This document shows positions 46,134-59,300 of a stretch of DNA of 64,000 nucleotides, in pieces. Positions within the stretch are counted from its first letter, which is position 1. The number at the start of each line of letters is the position of its first letter. Origin of the DNA: Cladocopium goreaui (Eukaryota > Sar > Dinophyceae > Suessiales > Symbiodiniaceae). Under the pieces are notes generated by a model. The model had not been told where the DNA came from and did no database searches. It worked only from the letters and a program-made list of their open reading frames with translations. The position numbers and the translations under genes were made by a program. Location of the stretch: contig CAMXCT020001524.1 in the NCBI GenBank assembly GCA_947184155.2, positions 375,577 through 439,576 on the forward strand, given 5' to 3'.

Positions 46134-48696
46134 TGGCTGTAGCTCAAGGGATTGGAATTGCTAGCGGGAGGATTGAAGTAAATACAGTTTGCATGGTTTG
46201 CATGGGCCTGGCGTTGCCAGGCCTCATCTCAGCCAGTTTCTTTTGGTGATGCAGACGGCACTTGTTGTGCCTGAAATCTGTGCGGGATAAGTCATATGCG
46301 TCAGGTGGCAGCAGATTTGAAGTTGAAGGCATTTGTGATGCACATTTTCCTGTCTGAGGTAGCAGAATTGCCCTCAACGCGGGCTTTGAGAAGGACATGC
46401 TGTTGAGCACATCATTTGGATTGTAAAAATCGTTGCAGAAGGTTTTTCAAAGTTTGAAGACACGCATGTGCCGCACAGAGTTTTGTGTCTGGTTGTTTCC
46501 TTGTATTACCCCAGTTTTGGGGCTGAACATGGCTGAACCATCATTTATAGCACCTTGTACTACCCACTATTTCCACTTTTGTAGGCCTGAAACATCATAT
46601 CGGTTGGATCTGTTGGCCGTGGGTTGTGCAGCCCTCAGGATGAGGATCGGGTGGACTACATGGAGTCGCCCTTTGGTCAGGCAATGGGCTGGCTGGCCAA
46701 GGCTGGGTGAGGTGATGACGTGTTCAACATGTGCAAGAGATGGTTCTGCTGGGATGAAGCCAGCAACTTGTCAATGGTTGTATAGATTTGTAATATATTT
46801 GTATAGTAAGTATAGGTGTAACATGGTGTAACAAATGGTTGGACAGAAATGGTTGGCTTCGCGGACCCACAACGACATCCCAGTGGTTGAGGCTCTCTCA
46901 GAATCGCCTCTCAATGCTGGCAGCTGAGAGCGGATAAGACCAGCACAAGGGAGGTTGTCGTATCGGCAGTTACCCGCTGGTAATCGAACATGGCAGTTGG
47001 TAAATTTCTTTATAACTGAAGATCATGAGGTTTTAGTTACTAGATTGAAAGTTTCTGGCCTGAAAGGTCACCTTCGGTCACCATCCCAGTTATTGGCGTG
47101 GCAATACTTTGGGAGCTGTGGAGGGTTTCTCACCAGACTTTCCAACCACTTTCCCAACGACGGTCTACCATAACCAGACAGTTGTCGCTGAGGATGCGAA
47201 GATTTCCTTCGCCAAGATGCAAGCAGGTGACTACGATGAGGAAGCTGCGCAAAAGAAGTTGGAGGCTGCAGTCTGGGCGATGACAACATCTGCAGCTTGT
47301 GAGGGTTGTGAGGGGGTTCACGGGAGCAACGTTTGATTGGAATCCTAATATAGCAGTGTGTCAAAACCTTGTACCCCTGTAGTTCACATCAAAATAGCTG
47401 GTAAATGGATGTTCATCCCCCTAAAAATATCTAAAAATGGTATTAATAGGTATTGATCCATATGGTCCATACCCATATGTCGATGCAGCCACCTTTTTCC
47501 ACTTTCAGGGCTACATTGGAGGTGACAAGGTGGTCATGCTGCTCGACAGCATCGCGTCGACGGGCTCTTGGAGATGATCGAAGTTTGTCACGCCAAGCTG
47601 CGACAGACCCGAGCAGTGTTCAAACCACGGTTTAGTGATGACCAAAAAAGGGGTTGTACTATCCAATATAATCCAATATATATATATATATGTATAAATA
47701 TATATATATAATTATATATATATAATTATAATTATATATATATGTGGGATGATCACAATCCATCAATTGGGAATCCTATCAACGAACCCTGAAAAGTTGT
47801 GCATCACCACGCCAAACGCCCAGGTTTTCTTTCTCCAAATGCCCCTTTTGCATCAAAGCCAAGAAGGAGTTGAACGACATGGGCGTACCTTTCACTGCCC
47901 TGGATCTCGATCAGATGGACCAGGAGGTCATTCGAAAGGAATGCTGTTGCAATATCTTGAACCTGTGAAACCATAAATGCAAACAATCAATAAATGGAAA
48001 TTCCTGCAAGAAAAAGCAAAAATACACACACATATATAATTACAAGACTTCATTGAATTCCCACTAAAACAGACAGCCGACTAAGATCGCCTAGCATTCT
48101 TTTTGGATCTTTGTTCGAAGCTTCGCCAGGGAAAGGAGCTGCGAGCCGAGCTGGCGAAGAAGACGAAACGGACCTCCATGCCCAACATCTTCATCGCGGG
48201 TGAAGGAATCGGAGGCCGCGCCTGGGCGCTGCTGGTATGGGTCAAGCCATTTAAAAGGAGCTTAGTGGAGATGGACTGGTCATGTTTAAGCATGTACAAT
48301 ATTGGGGACACCAAATTTTGACCAGAATCCGCAACTCTGCAGCAAGAATATATGGACTAAACGGCCTGTTTGGCTCGTTTTGGTGAGGATTTCTGGGTGT
48401 CCCCGCATTTGGGACTGAAACATGGGTCGCGACAGGCTGCAACGATGGACCTGGATTGATGAATCTTGGCTTTCTCTTGGTCAGCATGGTTACAAAGCGC
48501 AAACGACTTGGTCAGCATTGGATTTGACTAGAACCGATCAAAGTAATGGGACATGTAGAAAAGGACAAAAAAAGGTTTGCGTATTCCAGCTATTGTTCAA
48601 TCCGATTCGGGATCCCTCCCTTGGATGTGAGAACTTAGGACTTTGAAGAAAGAAGGGAAGCTGGAGCCCATGCTAAAAGAAGCTGGTGCCATCTGA
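46134..48696 (+). CDS. glutaredoxin (CPFC type) with N-terminal extension
   Basis: Exons: 46134-46164 (MAVAQGIGIAS), 46359 to about 46390 (SRIALNAGF), 46639-46701 (DEDRVDYMESPFGQAMGWLA), 47178-47276 (VVAEDAKISFAKMQAGDYDE), 47550-47617 (VDGLLEMIEVCHAKLRQ), 47824-47926 (FSFSKCPFCIKAKKELNDMG), 48130-48214 (TSMPNIFIAGEGIG), 48436-48460 (GCNDGPGLM), 48639-48696 (LKKEGKLEPMLKEAGAI, TGA). The active site CPFC, the TSMPNIFI cis-Pro loop (usually TVPxIFI) and GGCNDG are complete, giving a glutathione-dependent disulfide reductase. The two active-site cysteines suggest a dithiol type. About 90 residues precede the domain without a known fold; a plastid or mitochondrial address is possible but no clear presequence is seen. 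Donors are GC at 46165, 46702, 47277 and 48215, GA at 48461, GT at 47618 and 47927. The first three exons are less certain. Confidence 0.88.
47355..47477. mobile_element. MITE family 3, copy 4
   Basis: Ends GTGTGTCAAAACCTTGTACC and GGTATTGATCCATATGGTCC, with internal TAGCTGGTAAATGGATG. It lies in glutaredoxin intron 47277-47549. Confidence 0.5.
47665..47745. repeat. AT-rich (TATA) tract
   Basis: Alternating TATATA/AATTATA, able to fold back on itself; glutaredoxin intron 47618-47823. Confidence 0.9.
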
Positions 48697-49150
48697 GATT
48701 TTCACCTGACCAGTGAGTCAAGTACTGGGACAGTAGCTCTCATTTAATGGACGAAATCCGATCCATCCAATTATTTAAAAAGATGAGCGTGGAAAACCCC
48801 TGATGGTTGGAGTCTGTCCGGATTTCATCCACGTAGACGTAGGATTCAGATCTTGGCTGCGCAGCCCAAGCTGTGCACAGTTTGGTTTGGAGCAGAGAAA
48901 CACCCCAGAAGTGGAGATGAAAACAGTCGCAGTCCTTGGCCATCCTGGCAGTGTAGAAATCCGTGAGGGATGGCCATCAAATCAAGATGTAATTTCTATC
49001 TTTTCCCAAGGCTTCGAGAAGAGAGGGCAAGGCTGGGAAAACGGATAGTGGGACTGGAGGGATGTTTGAAGTTGCTGGGACAAGCAGCTTTGCTGTTTCG
49101 GCTTCTTCTTTCAGGCTGGTTTTCGCAAATGCCACCTGACATTTGCACAG
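48697..49150 (+). other. upstream part of the next gene, exons not resolved
   Basis: 48803-48960 is open (CPDFIHVDVGFRSWL, VEMKTVAVLGHPGSVEIR). A TTTCAG acceptor at 49114 could extend the next exon upstream (AGFRKCHLTFAQ). The start of the cold-shock-like gene is probably here. Confidence 0.25.
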
Positions 49151-49760
49151 GTCTACTTGCATAAGCAGGACCTGAAAGATGGAAAAGAACTTCTGGCAGA
49201 AGGAGAGATGGTGCCATGCGACATGTGTTTTTCGTCGTGTTGCTTCTGTTGGATGGAAATGCCTGAAGTCAAATAAATCCTCAGGGAAAAAAGTTAGAAC
49301 GGGCAACGCTGGCCCCCCAAGAAGCATGTTTCCAGAACTATTTGAACACTGCAGTATTGTCCCGTTTCATCAACCAAAAACCTTCACCCAACCATACAGC
49401 AACAACAATCCCCCGAACCATCACCCAAACATAAGCCCATCACCCACCACCCATCACAGGGTCTTTCAGGGTCTTTCAATTTGAAGCTGCTTTCGGAGCC
49501 AGGTCTTTGTTCATCTCTACACGGATTCACACGGCTTGGGGGCTGCAGAGGTGTGGGCAGATGTGGCAGTCCAATGTGCTGGGATGGGATCCAGCCATGG
49601 GAGGCTTGATGCTGGCAGGGTGCAGCCGGCTGAAAAAAAGGCCAAGCGCGGCTGCATTGGATCTCCCAAAGGTGGGGGGTTTATGGCTGAAGGAAACTAT
49701 GAGGAGATCTCCAAGTTGGATCTCTTCTCAAAATTCCAGCCAGCGAATTTTGAAGGCTGA
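49151..49760 (+). CDS. second cold-shock-like protein, last two exons
   Basis: Exon 49151-49210 encodes VYLHKQDLKDGKELLAEGEM and exon 49503-49760 encodes VFVHLYTDSHGLGAAEVW, then an 86-residue tail with a basic patch (PAEKKAKRG), ending FSKFQPANFEG and TGA. The join is in phase with a GT-AG intron. The strand pattern VYLHKxDL ... LxEGxxV.F.xYxDxxGLGAxxV matches the C-terminal half of the WKGxFGW-type module seen at 44425-45071; the corresponding W/FGW exon was not found upstream. The role is probably RNA or DNA binding (inference). Confidence 0.5.
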
Positions 49761-50344
49761 CTCATGAGCCACGTGCCAAAGTTGAAACCTGTCCTATCCA
49801 TGATGCACCTTCCTGCAGCTGGAGGATATAGCCGACAGATATGGCAGGAAGATCCCCATACTGAGAAAATCCAAGACACCGATGCATTATTAATATCACT
49901 TTACAGCTAGAATTCATTCACAAAAAGTGTATCAACACATGAGTTCAGAATATTTGAGATGGACATCCTTTGTGATTCCAAGAACAGAGAGGGTGCTTTT
50001 TTTGTGATGCCAAGTGAAGCCACAATTTCAGATCATCCCATTGAGACGTTTGCTGATGCCATGACGAAGCGCGCGGCAGGGACCTTAGCTGCCTTAGCGT
50101 CCATGATGAGATGTAGCTGCTAGGATCAACATGGATCAAGAAATTTTCAAGAAACCTATCATAGGCTATCCAACAAATAACTGCTTCCCTTTGGAATAAA
50201 AAAAGGTCCGGCAATGAGGTAAAAAAAAACAATACCTACATAGATACCAGCTGAAAACCACCAGCAAACCACCCCCAGCTAAAAATACCTATAGAATCCT
50301 ATAGATGTCCTGGCACTGGTCCTTCAAAACCCATTGCTGTGAAG
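49761..50344. other. no gene recognised
   Basis: Between the cold-shock-like stop codon and the first readable cohesin exon. A weak family 3-like palindrome (TACCAGCTGAAAACCACC...AGCTAAAAATACC) occurs at about 50245-50300. Confidence 0.35.
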
Positions 50345-53300
50345 GCAGATGGCGAGGTGGTTGAGGCGCCACAGCCAGCCCAAGCGCAGCCTCAGCCGGC
50401 GGATGTGCCAGTTCCGCAGGCTGCTCGGTTTGTCGTGGATGTGGGTCAAGCCATGAAAAAATATGCCGTTTTTCTCAATGAAATGTGGCCCAAATCTGGT
50501 GACTCATGCATATCATGCATATTTAGTTCATTGAATGTCTACTCTGCAGATATTTTATGTAGTCTGTCTTGCTTGTGTGAGGAACTCTTGCGTGAGGAAC
50601 TGTTGTGTGAGTTGAGTATGCTGAAATTTTGCACTGATTGCCTTAAACCCGAGAGATTACTCATCAAGGTGTATAGCTTATTCTCATGACCACTACGTCG
50701 CATCATGTCGCATCATATTTTAATATTTATTTTTATATACTGTGTCTAATATAGATAATATTTAGAGATGCACATAAACAGCATCATCCATCCATTTCGT
50801 TCTATCCATTTCTCTTCCGCCGAATAGAAAGCAGGCCCCAGAAGAACCAGCTCCACCACCGGAAGGCACACCTGGATAGATGGCAAGGAGAATCTCAAGC
50901 ATCCAGTAGATGGTATTCCCTAACCGTGACCATCCATGATGGTGACCATCAGCCATTTCCAATCTTTTTTTGGGGGGGCGAAGGGAACTTGTTTCATGCA
51001 GCACCATGGAGAAAAATCAGACGATTTGCTGTGAGGCTCTTTAGCACATGTGATCCTCTATGGAAGCCCCAATGATGTGAAGATCAAAGCACAGGACTGC
51101 GACATGTTGCGACATGCTGCGACATGCTGCGACCCTGAAATCTAGATTGTCAACCCCACCAAATGTGGGTCAGAACTCAAGAATTAAGAATTGAGGGGCG
51201 AGCACTCGCTTGTACATGCCGAAATTTCCTCGCTTGTACATTCCGCATTTGACTCGCTTGTACATTCCGATATTTGTGGACATACACATCTACTTGTCTG
51301 TTTATCCTTACATACACATCTACTTGTCCTATATTTGTCCCCACCCCACCCCACCCAACCCCACCCCTGGTTCAACGTGTATGCGTGCTAGTGTTTGTGT
51401 GCCATTCTTGGTTTGCAAGTGCCAGGGAACGTTAACATCCCACCCCACCCCATCGCCACCCCATCCCGTGGTGCTGGAATGTGTAAGTGAGTGATGTGCA
51501 AGTGAGTGAAATCTGGTATGTGGACTTGAGGGCTTTGCCAGACCCGAGAACAGATGATTTTAGTAATAATTTATCACTCTGATGAAAGGGTGTTCCCCAA
51601 TATATAGTCAGACTTTATGATGGTTGACATTACCAAAAGACGACCAAAAGATGCGACGATCTCCCAGGAGTGGGCCGAACTGTGCACCAAAGATCTGTAC
51701 AATTCTCTGCTGGTTGTGCTGGATCTCATCCTGGCTCTCAGTGGTCTTCCTGGGGCTGTCACTGAGAAGGATTTAGAGGCCATCCTGGTGGCTGCTTTCG
51801 CTGTGGATAATTTTTTTTGCTGGATGGTTTTCATGCAGAAAAAAAAATGCGGAAATATCTTTAGAGATTTCAAAGAGATTTGCAGCAATGATGTTGGAAG
51901 CAGAGGTCTGAATGGGTCAGTTGTGTTGGCGTATTGCAATGTCTTGGGTGTGAGTGCAGGCAGAGCCTCACCACCTTGTGTACCTTGGCTTGGTGGACAG
52001 ATAAATCCTGAAATCTTCAGCAAAATCTACAAAATCCCAGTTAATCCCAGCTTGCAGATTGTTCTTGGTGGATGACCTATATATTTTGAATTATTTTGAG
52101 GACCGGTGGGGAAGCTCTGTCATCTGCGCCCCAGGATTAAGCTGCCAGATTGGGTGAAGGATCAAAACTTGGATCCCACGATCTATCCCTTGCTGCCTTC
52201 GATTCCAAAGAGTCGCCGCTCCGTGGCGAACCTGGAGAAGTTCATCGCCTTCGGCATTGCCGAGCAGAGACCCGGCACAGTGACGGGGATTGGGAGTTGC
52301 CGAGCCGAATGCACCGAAGACTCCTTGTTTGATACCTGGGAAATGGCTCCGAAGCCAGGGAATCCAGGGATTTTGATGACTTTTGATATTGGGCACGCGC
52401 ATCGCTTTTAATCTTTAGAGGTATTTCACCCGAGATGCAGGACACCAGTTGCGTTTTTTTCTTCCAAGGAGCGGTGCAGCTTTGCTGGACACGCACATGA
52501 TAGCCCCTTGGCTTCACAGCCTGTGCTGTTTTGTTGCTGGGTCGACTCTGTAGCTTTGTAGATCAGGTCTTAGTATGGGTTCATGGCTTGTAGGCCGCAT
52601 CAAATATTCCTTGACTTTTAATGCAAAACAATGTTTGGAAGATTTTGGAAGGAGGAATGGTTTGAGCAATCTCACAAAAAGATCCAGTAGAGAGATGGTT
52701 TGAATGTGTAAACCTTCCATCGAAAAGCAAAAAACAACATGGTGCTTATCCAAAACACTCAAATCCAGTTGATCCCCGTTTCAATCATCCATTTCAATGG
52801 GTTTGAGGCCATATCACGAAAGCTAGCTTCTGCTAGCTGAAGTCCCTCTTGCTTTAGCAAGGTATTGGGGGGGATGGAATCTCCAACTACCCCCCCCGCC
52901 CTCTCCCCCTCCCCTCCTTTCACAAGCAGTTTGGTCGTGGGCTCAACCCCTCCCGGGACACGGCCAGTAACAGCACCGGCACGATCACTGGTATCCACCC
53001 TCTACACTTCGCACTCTGGAGTCCACAGTTTACACGCTAAACTTTACACTCCGCATCTTACACGTTACACTCCACACTCGACATGTTGCACTTACCTGCT
53101 AACGCACTTTACACTCCACACTTCACATGCTAAACGTTACACTCCACATTCGACATGTTACACTTAACTGTTAACGCACTTTACACTCCACTCTTTACAC
53201 GCTAAACTTTACATTCCATACTTTACACTAAACTTTACGCTTCACACTTTACACTTCACACTTTACACTTCGCACTCTGCAGTCCACACTTTACATCCAC

Positions 53301-56300
53301 ACTGTACACTTGGCACTCCACACTCTACGTTTACACGTGGCACTCACACTTTAATCTGTACGCTTTCGCACTTTACACTTTACACTTCACGTTAGACCCC
53401 CACAACTTTGCCCTTTTCACACTTGACTCTGTATGGAACCTTGGCCTAGCTCCATTGTCATGTTGCGTGCGCACATCTACCTGTCGTCCTGAACTTTCGC
53501 CGCTCGCTGCGTTACTTCTTCCCACGCTTCCAAAGGTCCACTCCGGTGCCGACGGTGGACCTGTGAATTTTCCCCTACAATGAGCACTCTGCACTCCGCA
53601 TTTTACACTCACACTTTACACTCTAAACTTACACGCCACACTTTAGACGCCACACTCCACACTCGACAGCTTACACTCAACTCTTAACGTACTTTACACG
53701 CCACAGTTTACACTCTAAACTTTACACTCCACACTTTACACTAAATTTTATCACACTTTACACCCCACACTCTACACTTTACACTTCGCGCTCTACACTT
53801 GGCACTCCACATTTTGCTTTTACACGTGGCACTCACACTTCCCAGTCAGTCCAAAGGACGAGTTTAACGCGGCCGTTAGAGTAAAGGACCTAAATGACTA
53901 CTAAAGGCCTCAAAAAACTAAAAAAAAACAAAAAACACAATTTCCGCACCGTAAGATCAGCAGCAGCCACATAGAGCGGGAACACTCATGAGAAAAATTG
54001 GTCACAAAAATGCAAAACCGTGTTTTTTTGCATTTGTTTGCACAAACCGGATTTTGCGGGTTTTTCACGGCCTTTTCACGGGGCTTTCACTCGTTTTTCA
54101 TTGCCTTTTCACGGTATTTTCACGGTGTCACTATTTTCGCAAATCTCGAAGTTGCACCCTCAATTTTTCAAGCATTGGATATCTTTGGGGGTGGGACCTT
54201 GCTCGGCTAAGTCTCACAAAAATACGACCTCAAAAATAATCACATCGAGAAAACCTCAGTCCTAAAGGCCTAGGCCTTTGGCAAAGGCCTAGTTTAGCGA
54301 GGACTTGGACAAACAGGGCTTTAAGGTTTAAGCTTTCACACTCTCCACTGTACACTTGACTTTAGACCCTCACAACTTTGCCCTTTTCAAACTTGACGCT
54401 GTATGGAACCTTGGCCTTCCATTTTCATGTTGGGTGCGCACATCTACCTGTCGTCGTAAACTGTCGCCTCGCACTGCGTGACGTCTTCCCTCGCTCTTCC
54501 AAAGGTCCACTCCGGTGACGAAGGTGGACCTTTGATTTTTCCCGACTCAGTTGTCATGATCTTGTCTATGCTGAATGTCTTCATTTGCTTTGTGGAACAG
54601 TAGACAACAATCATATGTTCTCATCCTTGTCCCCTCCAACATACAGACTTCTAACTTCTACCCTCCACTGTCCCCCCTCCCCAGGGCTACCCAAAAGAGA
54701 CCGCCGCTGCGCTACCTTCTGTGTTTCATGCCCATCACACTGCCAAGCTAGCTTTCGTCCCTTACCCCTTGCCCTCAAGTATTGTCCTTTTCCCATCTTT
54801 TTCCATTTTTTGCTTGTTCACTGGAGGGTTAAGCCCTTACTGGCCGTTGCTCAACGGCACATCGCCTGGTTGAGGCTTCCCTGACGGCCTGGTTGCTGGT
54901 GCTGCCCAACGCTGCCATTCGCTCAGTGCGGCACGTCAGCACCATCGTGGCCCTGTCTGTGGCGGAGGCGCCACTTCCAGGGCCGTTGGACTGTGGATCC
55001 ACTTTGATGTTTTTTTTTTCGTTTGGAAAAATATGTCTGAAGTATCCAACCTTATCCAATCTTGTCCAAGTTTTGTCAAGGTTTCTGAGTATCCCATATT
55101 TTTTGGGGCTCTTGTTGCGGTTGAAACTTGATGAAACTTGATGAAACGTTGGCCATGACCCTCAGGCCTTGGGGCATCACTTCCAGTCACTGAGCCAGAC
55201 CCACGAAACCTTAGCACGGCAGCTGGCCAGTCATCGGGAGCTTGGCACCCTCATCCAGCGCCAGGCTGCTGAGGGGGGAGATATGTCAGGTAGAAATCAT
55301 GCAGAATCATCTCAATGATCATCCAATTTGATGATTTTTTAAATGATACTTTCTTTGGGGATCAATTTAAATAATTCGATCCAACTGATCCAACCCAACA
55401 TTTCGGGGAGGAATGCTGGGGTGTCAGAAGAAGTGTAGGATCATTTTTGGACATGTTCTTCATCCTGCTGATGATTTCTGAAACGTCTCAGCATAGGCCC
55501 TAGGCCCTAGGCATAGTCCATTCCAGTTGCTTGAATTGATGTCCCATCCACATGGCGTGACAGCATCCACCAGCGAGTGTACCTTGTAGACCCGTACGAA
55601 CAACAGCCTTGGAAGCAACACCAGCATACCACAGCCTAGACCAACTGACATTTTGCCAAGAGTTGAGCAGTTGGCAACCTCTCCCAATGACCACCCCTTA
55701 ACGTTTTTATTTTTTGGTCATGCTCACACCCATGTGTATCCCCATCTATTCACCACGGATGTTTTGGATCCCCTCCAGGAGCAGGTGCTGAAGCGTGACG
55801 TCCCCTGGCATGAGCTGTTGTCCCTTAAAGGGTTTTGATCCAGATGATCTATCTGATCTATCTGATAGGAATCTATCCCCCATCCGGGGCCCCATCCGCA
55901 ACAAAAAAGGGAGCTGGGAAGCTGATTCCTTGTGGGGATGGGGATCTCATCGTGTGCCGAGGTGGTAAGTTCCGCCAACCACACAAAGGAGATGAATCGG
56001 GCACGAAATCAGCTGCTTGAAACCATCATCCCACTGCGTAGTCGTCTGGGAGCTCAGTTGACTGGACAGAACGGGTGTCCACTGAACCGTTAGTTGATGA
56101 TTCCTATTGGTTTCCATTGGTTTCCACTAGTCATCATAGTCACCATCAGAAGTTTTAATTTTGACGTTGATGGCTTAATGGCTTGATGGCTCAGGTGATG
56201 TGAGTGAAGTGATCCGGGTGTACACCTTGGGTCAGCTGGATCGATTGATGAAGATGGATCCAGAGATGTACATGCAGAACAAGTGGACAGCTCGAGTGTT

Positions 56301-59300
56301 CCTGATGCTCCACGACCCTCATGTACCTTGGACATGTTCGGACCAAGTTCTTCATGAAGGGGCCCGCAAACAGAGAAACTTATTTTCCAACGATTTTTCA
56401 GGATAGACGATGACTTTTCCAGTCTCTTTGGCAACTTGAAACGGGCTGAGCCGAGGTGGAAGTGAGGCTGAAAGCGCTGAGTGTTGGGATCTCAAACTTG
56501 GGACCAGAGGAGCAGGTTGTCAACTTTGGATGGTTTGATAATGACTTTTATGAAGGACTGGATTATTTTTCAAGAACTTTTGCAGATAGAATGTCCCCTT
56601 TCCTTTGGTTTTGGAGACCTCAACAGAGATATTTACATTGTGGGATGTATCTGTGCTATGATTTGAATTTGATCGTCGCAGACATACAATCAAACATCCA
56701 AGTTTGACTCTTGACTTTGCTTGGCCTTTCATTTTTCATTGGACGTCTTTGTCTGACGCAGTTGTGCCGTGGAAACGAGTGTGACACGTACATTTACACC
56801 AGACCATGCCTGTAGGAATCGTTCCTGCAGGTGGAAAAAAACATCTTTTGGACTTTTTTGCTGGTTTCTAGCAGATTTCTATATTAGATGTCTGAAAATG
56901 GGGTGTACCATATACCCTCCAAATCACCATGTTCATGGCGATCATCTTAATAAAAGTTCATCATTACATAGTCATAATCCATTCTGATCCATTCAACTTG
57001 GGGTACCAGATTTTCTCTGGCGTGCAGGTCATGACCCAATGGTATGCACCAGACAAGAAGAAGTCAGCAGCTGTAAAGGACAGATCGGAGAGTCTGCAAG
57101 AGGCATATGTTTTTTCCAGATTTATATCAGTTATTCAGTTATATGTCTGGAACATATTGTTGATGATATCAGTTATGTATAACATATATATATATATAAT
57201 TATATAATTATATATTATATATATATTATATATATTATGTTTTTTCTCCCAGATCATTGATCATATCAGTAATGTCTGGAACATATTGTTGATGATATCA
57301 GTTATGTATGGGATTTCCCCATATCATATCATGTTGATTATATCAGTTGTATCCCATCAAAGAATATCGAATATGCAACATACATGCCTTTTATCGAGTT
57401 GATTTGATGGAACATGTTGTGGGTTTAATCCTATCCTATCCCGATTCCATGCTTGAAAGATTCATTTTCCCCATCAACATATTCTTAAACTGCCATTATA
57501 AGACCATAAAATGGTTGGTTTTATCCCCAATAGTAGTTGTTCAGATGATCTCAAATATCGCCTCATAGGAGGTTATTACTGTTGAGGCTACTCTCCCCCG
57601 TTGTTCCCAAATATCTCAAGTACCCTTCATGACATAATCTCATTCCCCTAATATTGAAAACTCCCTTGGTTTAGCGTTGGATCTGTTCATTCTGGGTCGC
57701 ATAGGGTGGTAGGTACTGGAAGGGATGATTTACGTTGTTTATACATCCCTTTCCTAATCAAATACCCCTATATCCCAAGTACTTGTAAATCAATACATAC
57801 ATACATGAATGAATGAATAAATAAATGAATGCATGAATCAATGAATAAATAAATAAGTATGAATAAGTGAATGAATGAAACTAAATGAACCACACACACA
57901 CATAATATATATATATGTACATACCCATACAAAAACTTGCTTATACACATCCATGGAATTTATAGGGACTCCTAATGATGGAACCCCCATTCCCATAAGC
58001 TTTCCATACGGAATAGGGGTTTCTGAAATGGGAGTCCCTATCAATTCCACTAACAGTGATACAATTCCTAAAGCTAACCTTCTGAATATATGAACACATA
58101 TACACATACATACATTTGGAGATGATATCCCCAGCTGGTTGCGATCCAAATAGATGCCAGGAACAGTTGGCCAAGTTCGGTCGCAGCGCCTTGCCGCATC
58201 TCTTGGAGCGTGTGGCCGATGTGGATCCGCGCGTGGCGGCCTCTGCAGTGCGCTGCTTGAAGCAGCAGACCTTGACGGAGATGCTGAAGGAACCGGAGGG
58301 GATGGTGGGGATGGTAAGCCAATATATATATATACATATATACATAGATCTATTTATGTAATTTTATGTCTCAATATTTATGTATATTTATGTATCAATC
58401 TCCACACATCAATCTCTATATCTATATGTATATATACGCAATCTTTATTTGTTCATCTATAAGGCTTTGACTAGCTTTGTCTGCAAATGGGATACTGGAT
58501 ACTCTGATTCCACTTTTGACCCAAATAGCGATTGTTGAGCACACCCTATTTTTTCGACAAACCCTCATAGTCTGAAGTATGTATCTGTATAAATGAGTAT
58601 ATAGACATATATATATATATAGATAAACATATAGATAGACACGTAAATCAATTAATTAATTCGTAAATAAACAAAGAGATCGATAGATAATAAATAATCA
58701 AATGAATCAATAAATGGATAGACAAATGAATAAATAATAAATAAGCACACATATACATGCATTGAGATATGTAGATATGTCTACGTGTAGCATCTTCAAC
58801 AAAAATATGCCGGTTTCATTTTTCCGAGGACATGGTGAATGGATGGAGATAGAACTGTTGAAATTGAGAGTTGGGTGGGTTTGGAACTAGACAACAACTG
58901 CAGGTATGGTTTACAAATGTGGTGCCGAAAAGACCTACGAATGGCTTGCCTTGTTTAGTGCGAGACCATCAAATTTGGGGTTCAATACTTTTGAGATAGC
59001 TAACTGGACACTTACTATGGGGATGCCGCAACCAGAAATTAGGATACAAGGAAACATCGTGGTATTGGTAATCATCAGAACTGGGCCATAGTGATGTATC
59101 GTTACCAAATCTCCCATGAAGACGGCTTGTTTTTTTTTGAATGAGTCCAGTCTATCCTCTGCTATAGTCTTTGGATTTAAAAGAAGAACTAAGGTGAAAA
59201 TCCCCACTAAACCACGAATTGAAGCACCCCCTAGTGGGGTGAAGCAGAGCACAGCTGATCTCCAGGAAGAAGAGTTCGACAACGTCGCCAATATGGTGAT

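Noticed and set aside
46134-46170. tRNA-like string GGCTGTAGCTCAAGGGATTGG
   Set aside because: It resembles a D-arm but has no anticodon arm, T-arm or acceptor pairing; the same bases read well as the glutaredoxin start exon.
46702-46790. In-frame TGA followed by DDVFNMCKRWFCWDEASN, considered a recoded stop
   Set aside because: A GC donor just before it (46702) removes the region and joins to the next exon in phase.
58904-59005. Segment after CTGCAG open as VWFTNVVPKRPTNGLP, considered a cohesin exon
   Set aside because: Exons 58161-58313 and 59266-59352 join in phase and fit the family better without it.
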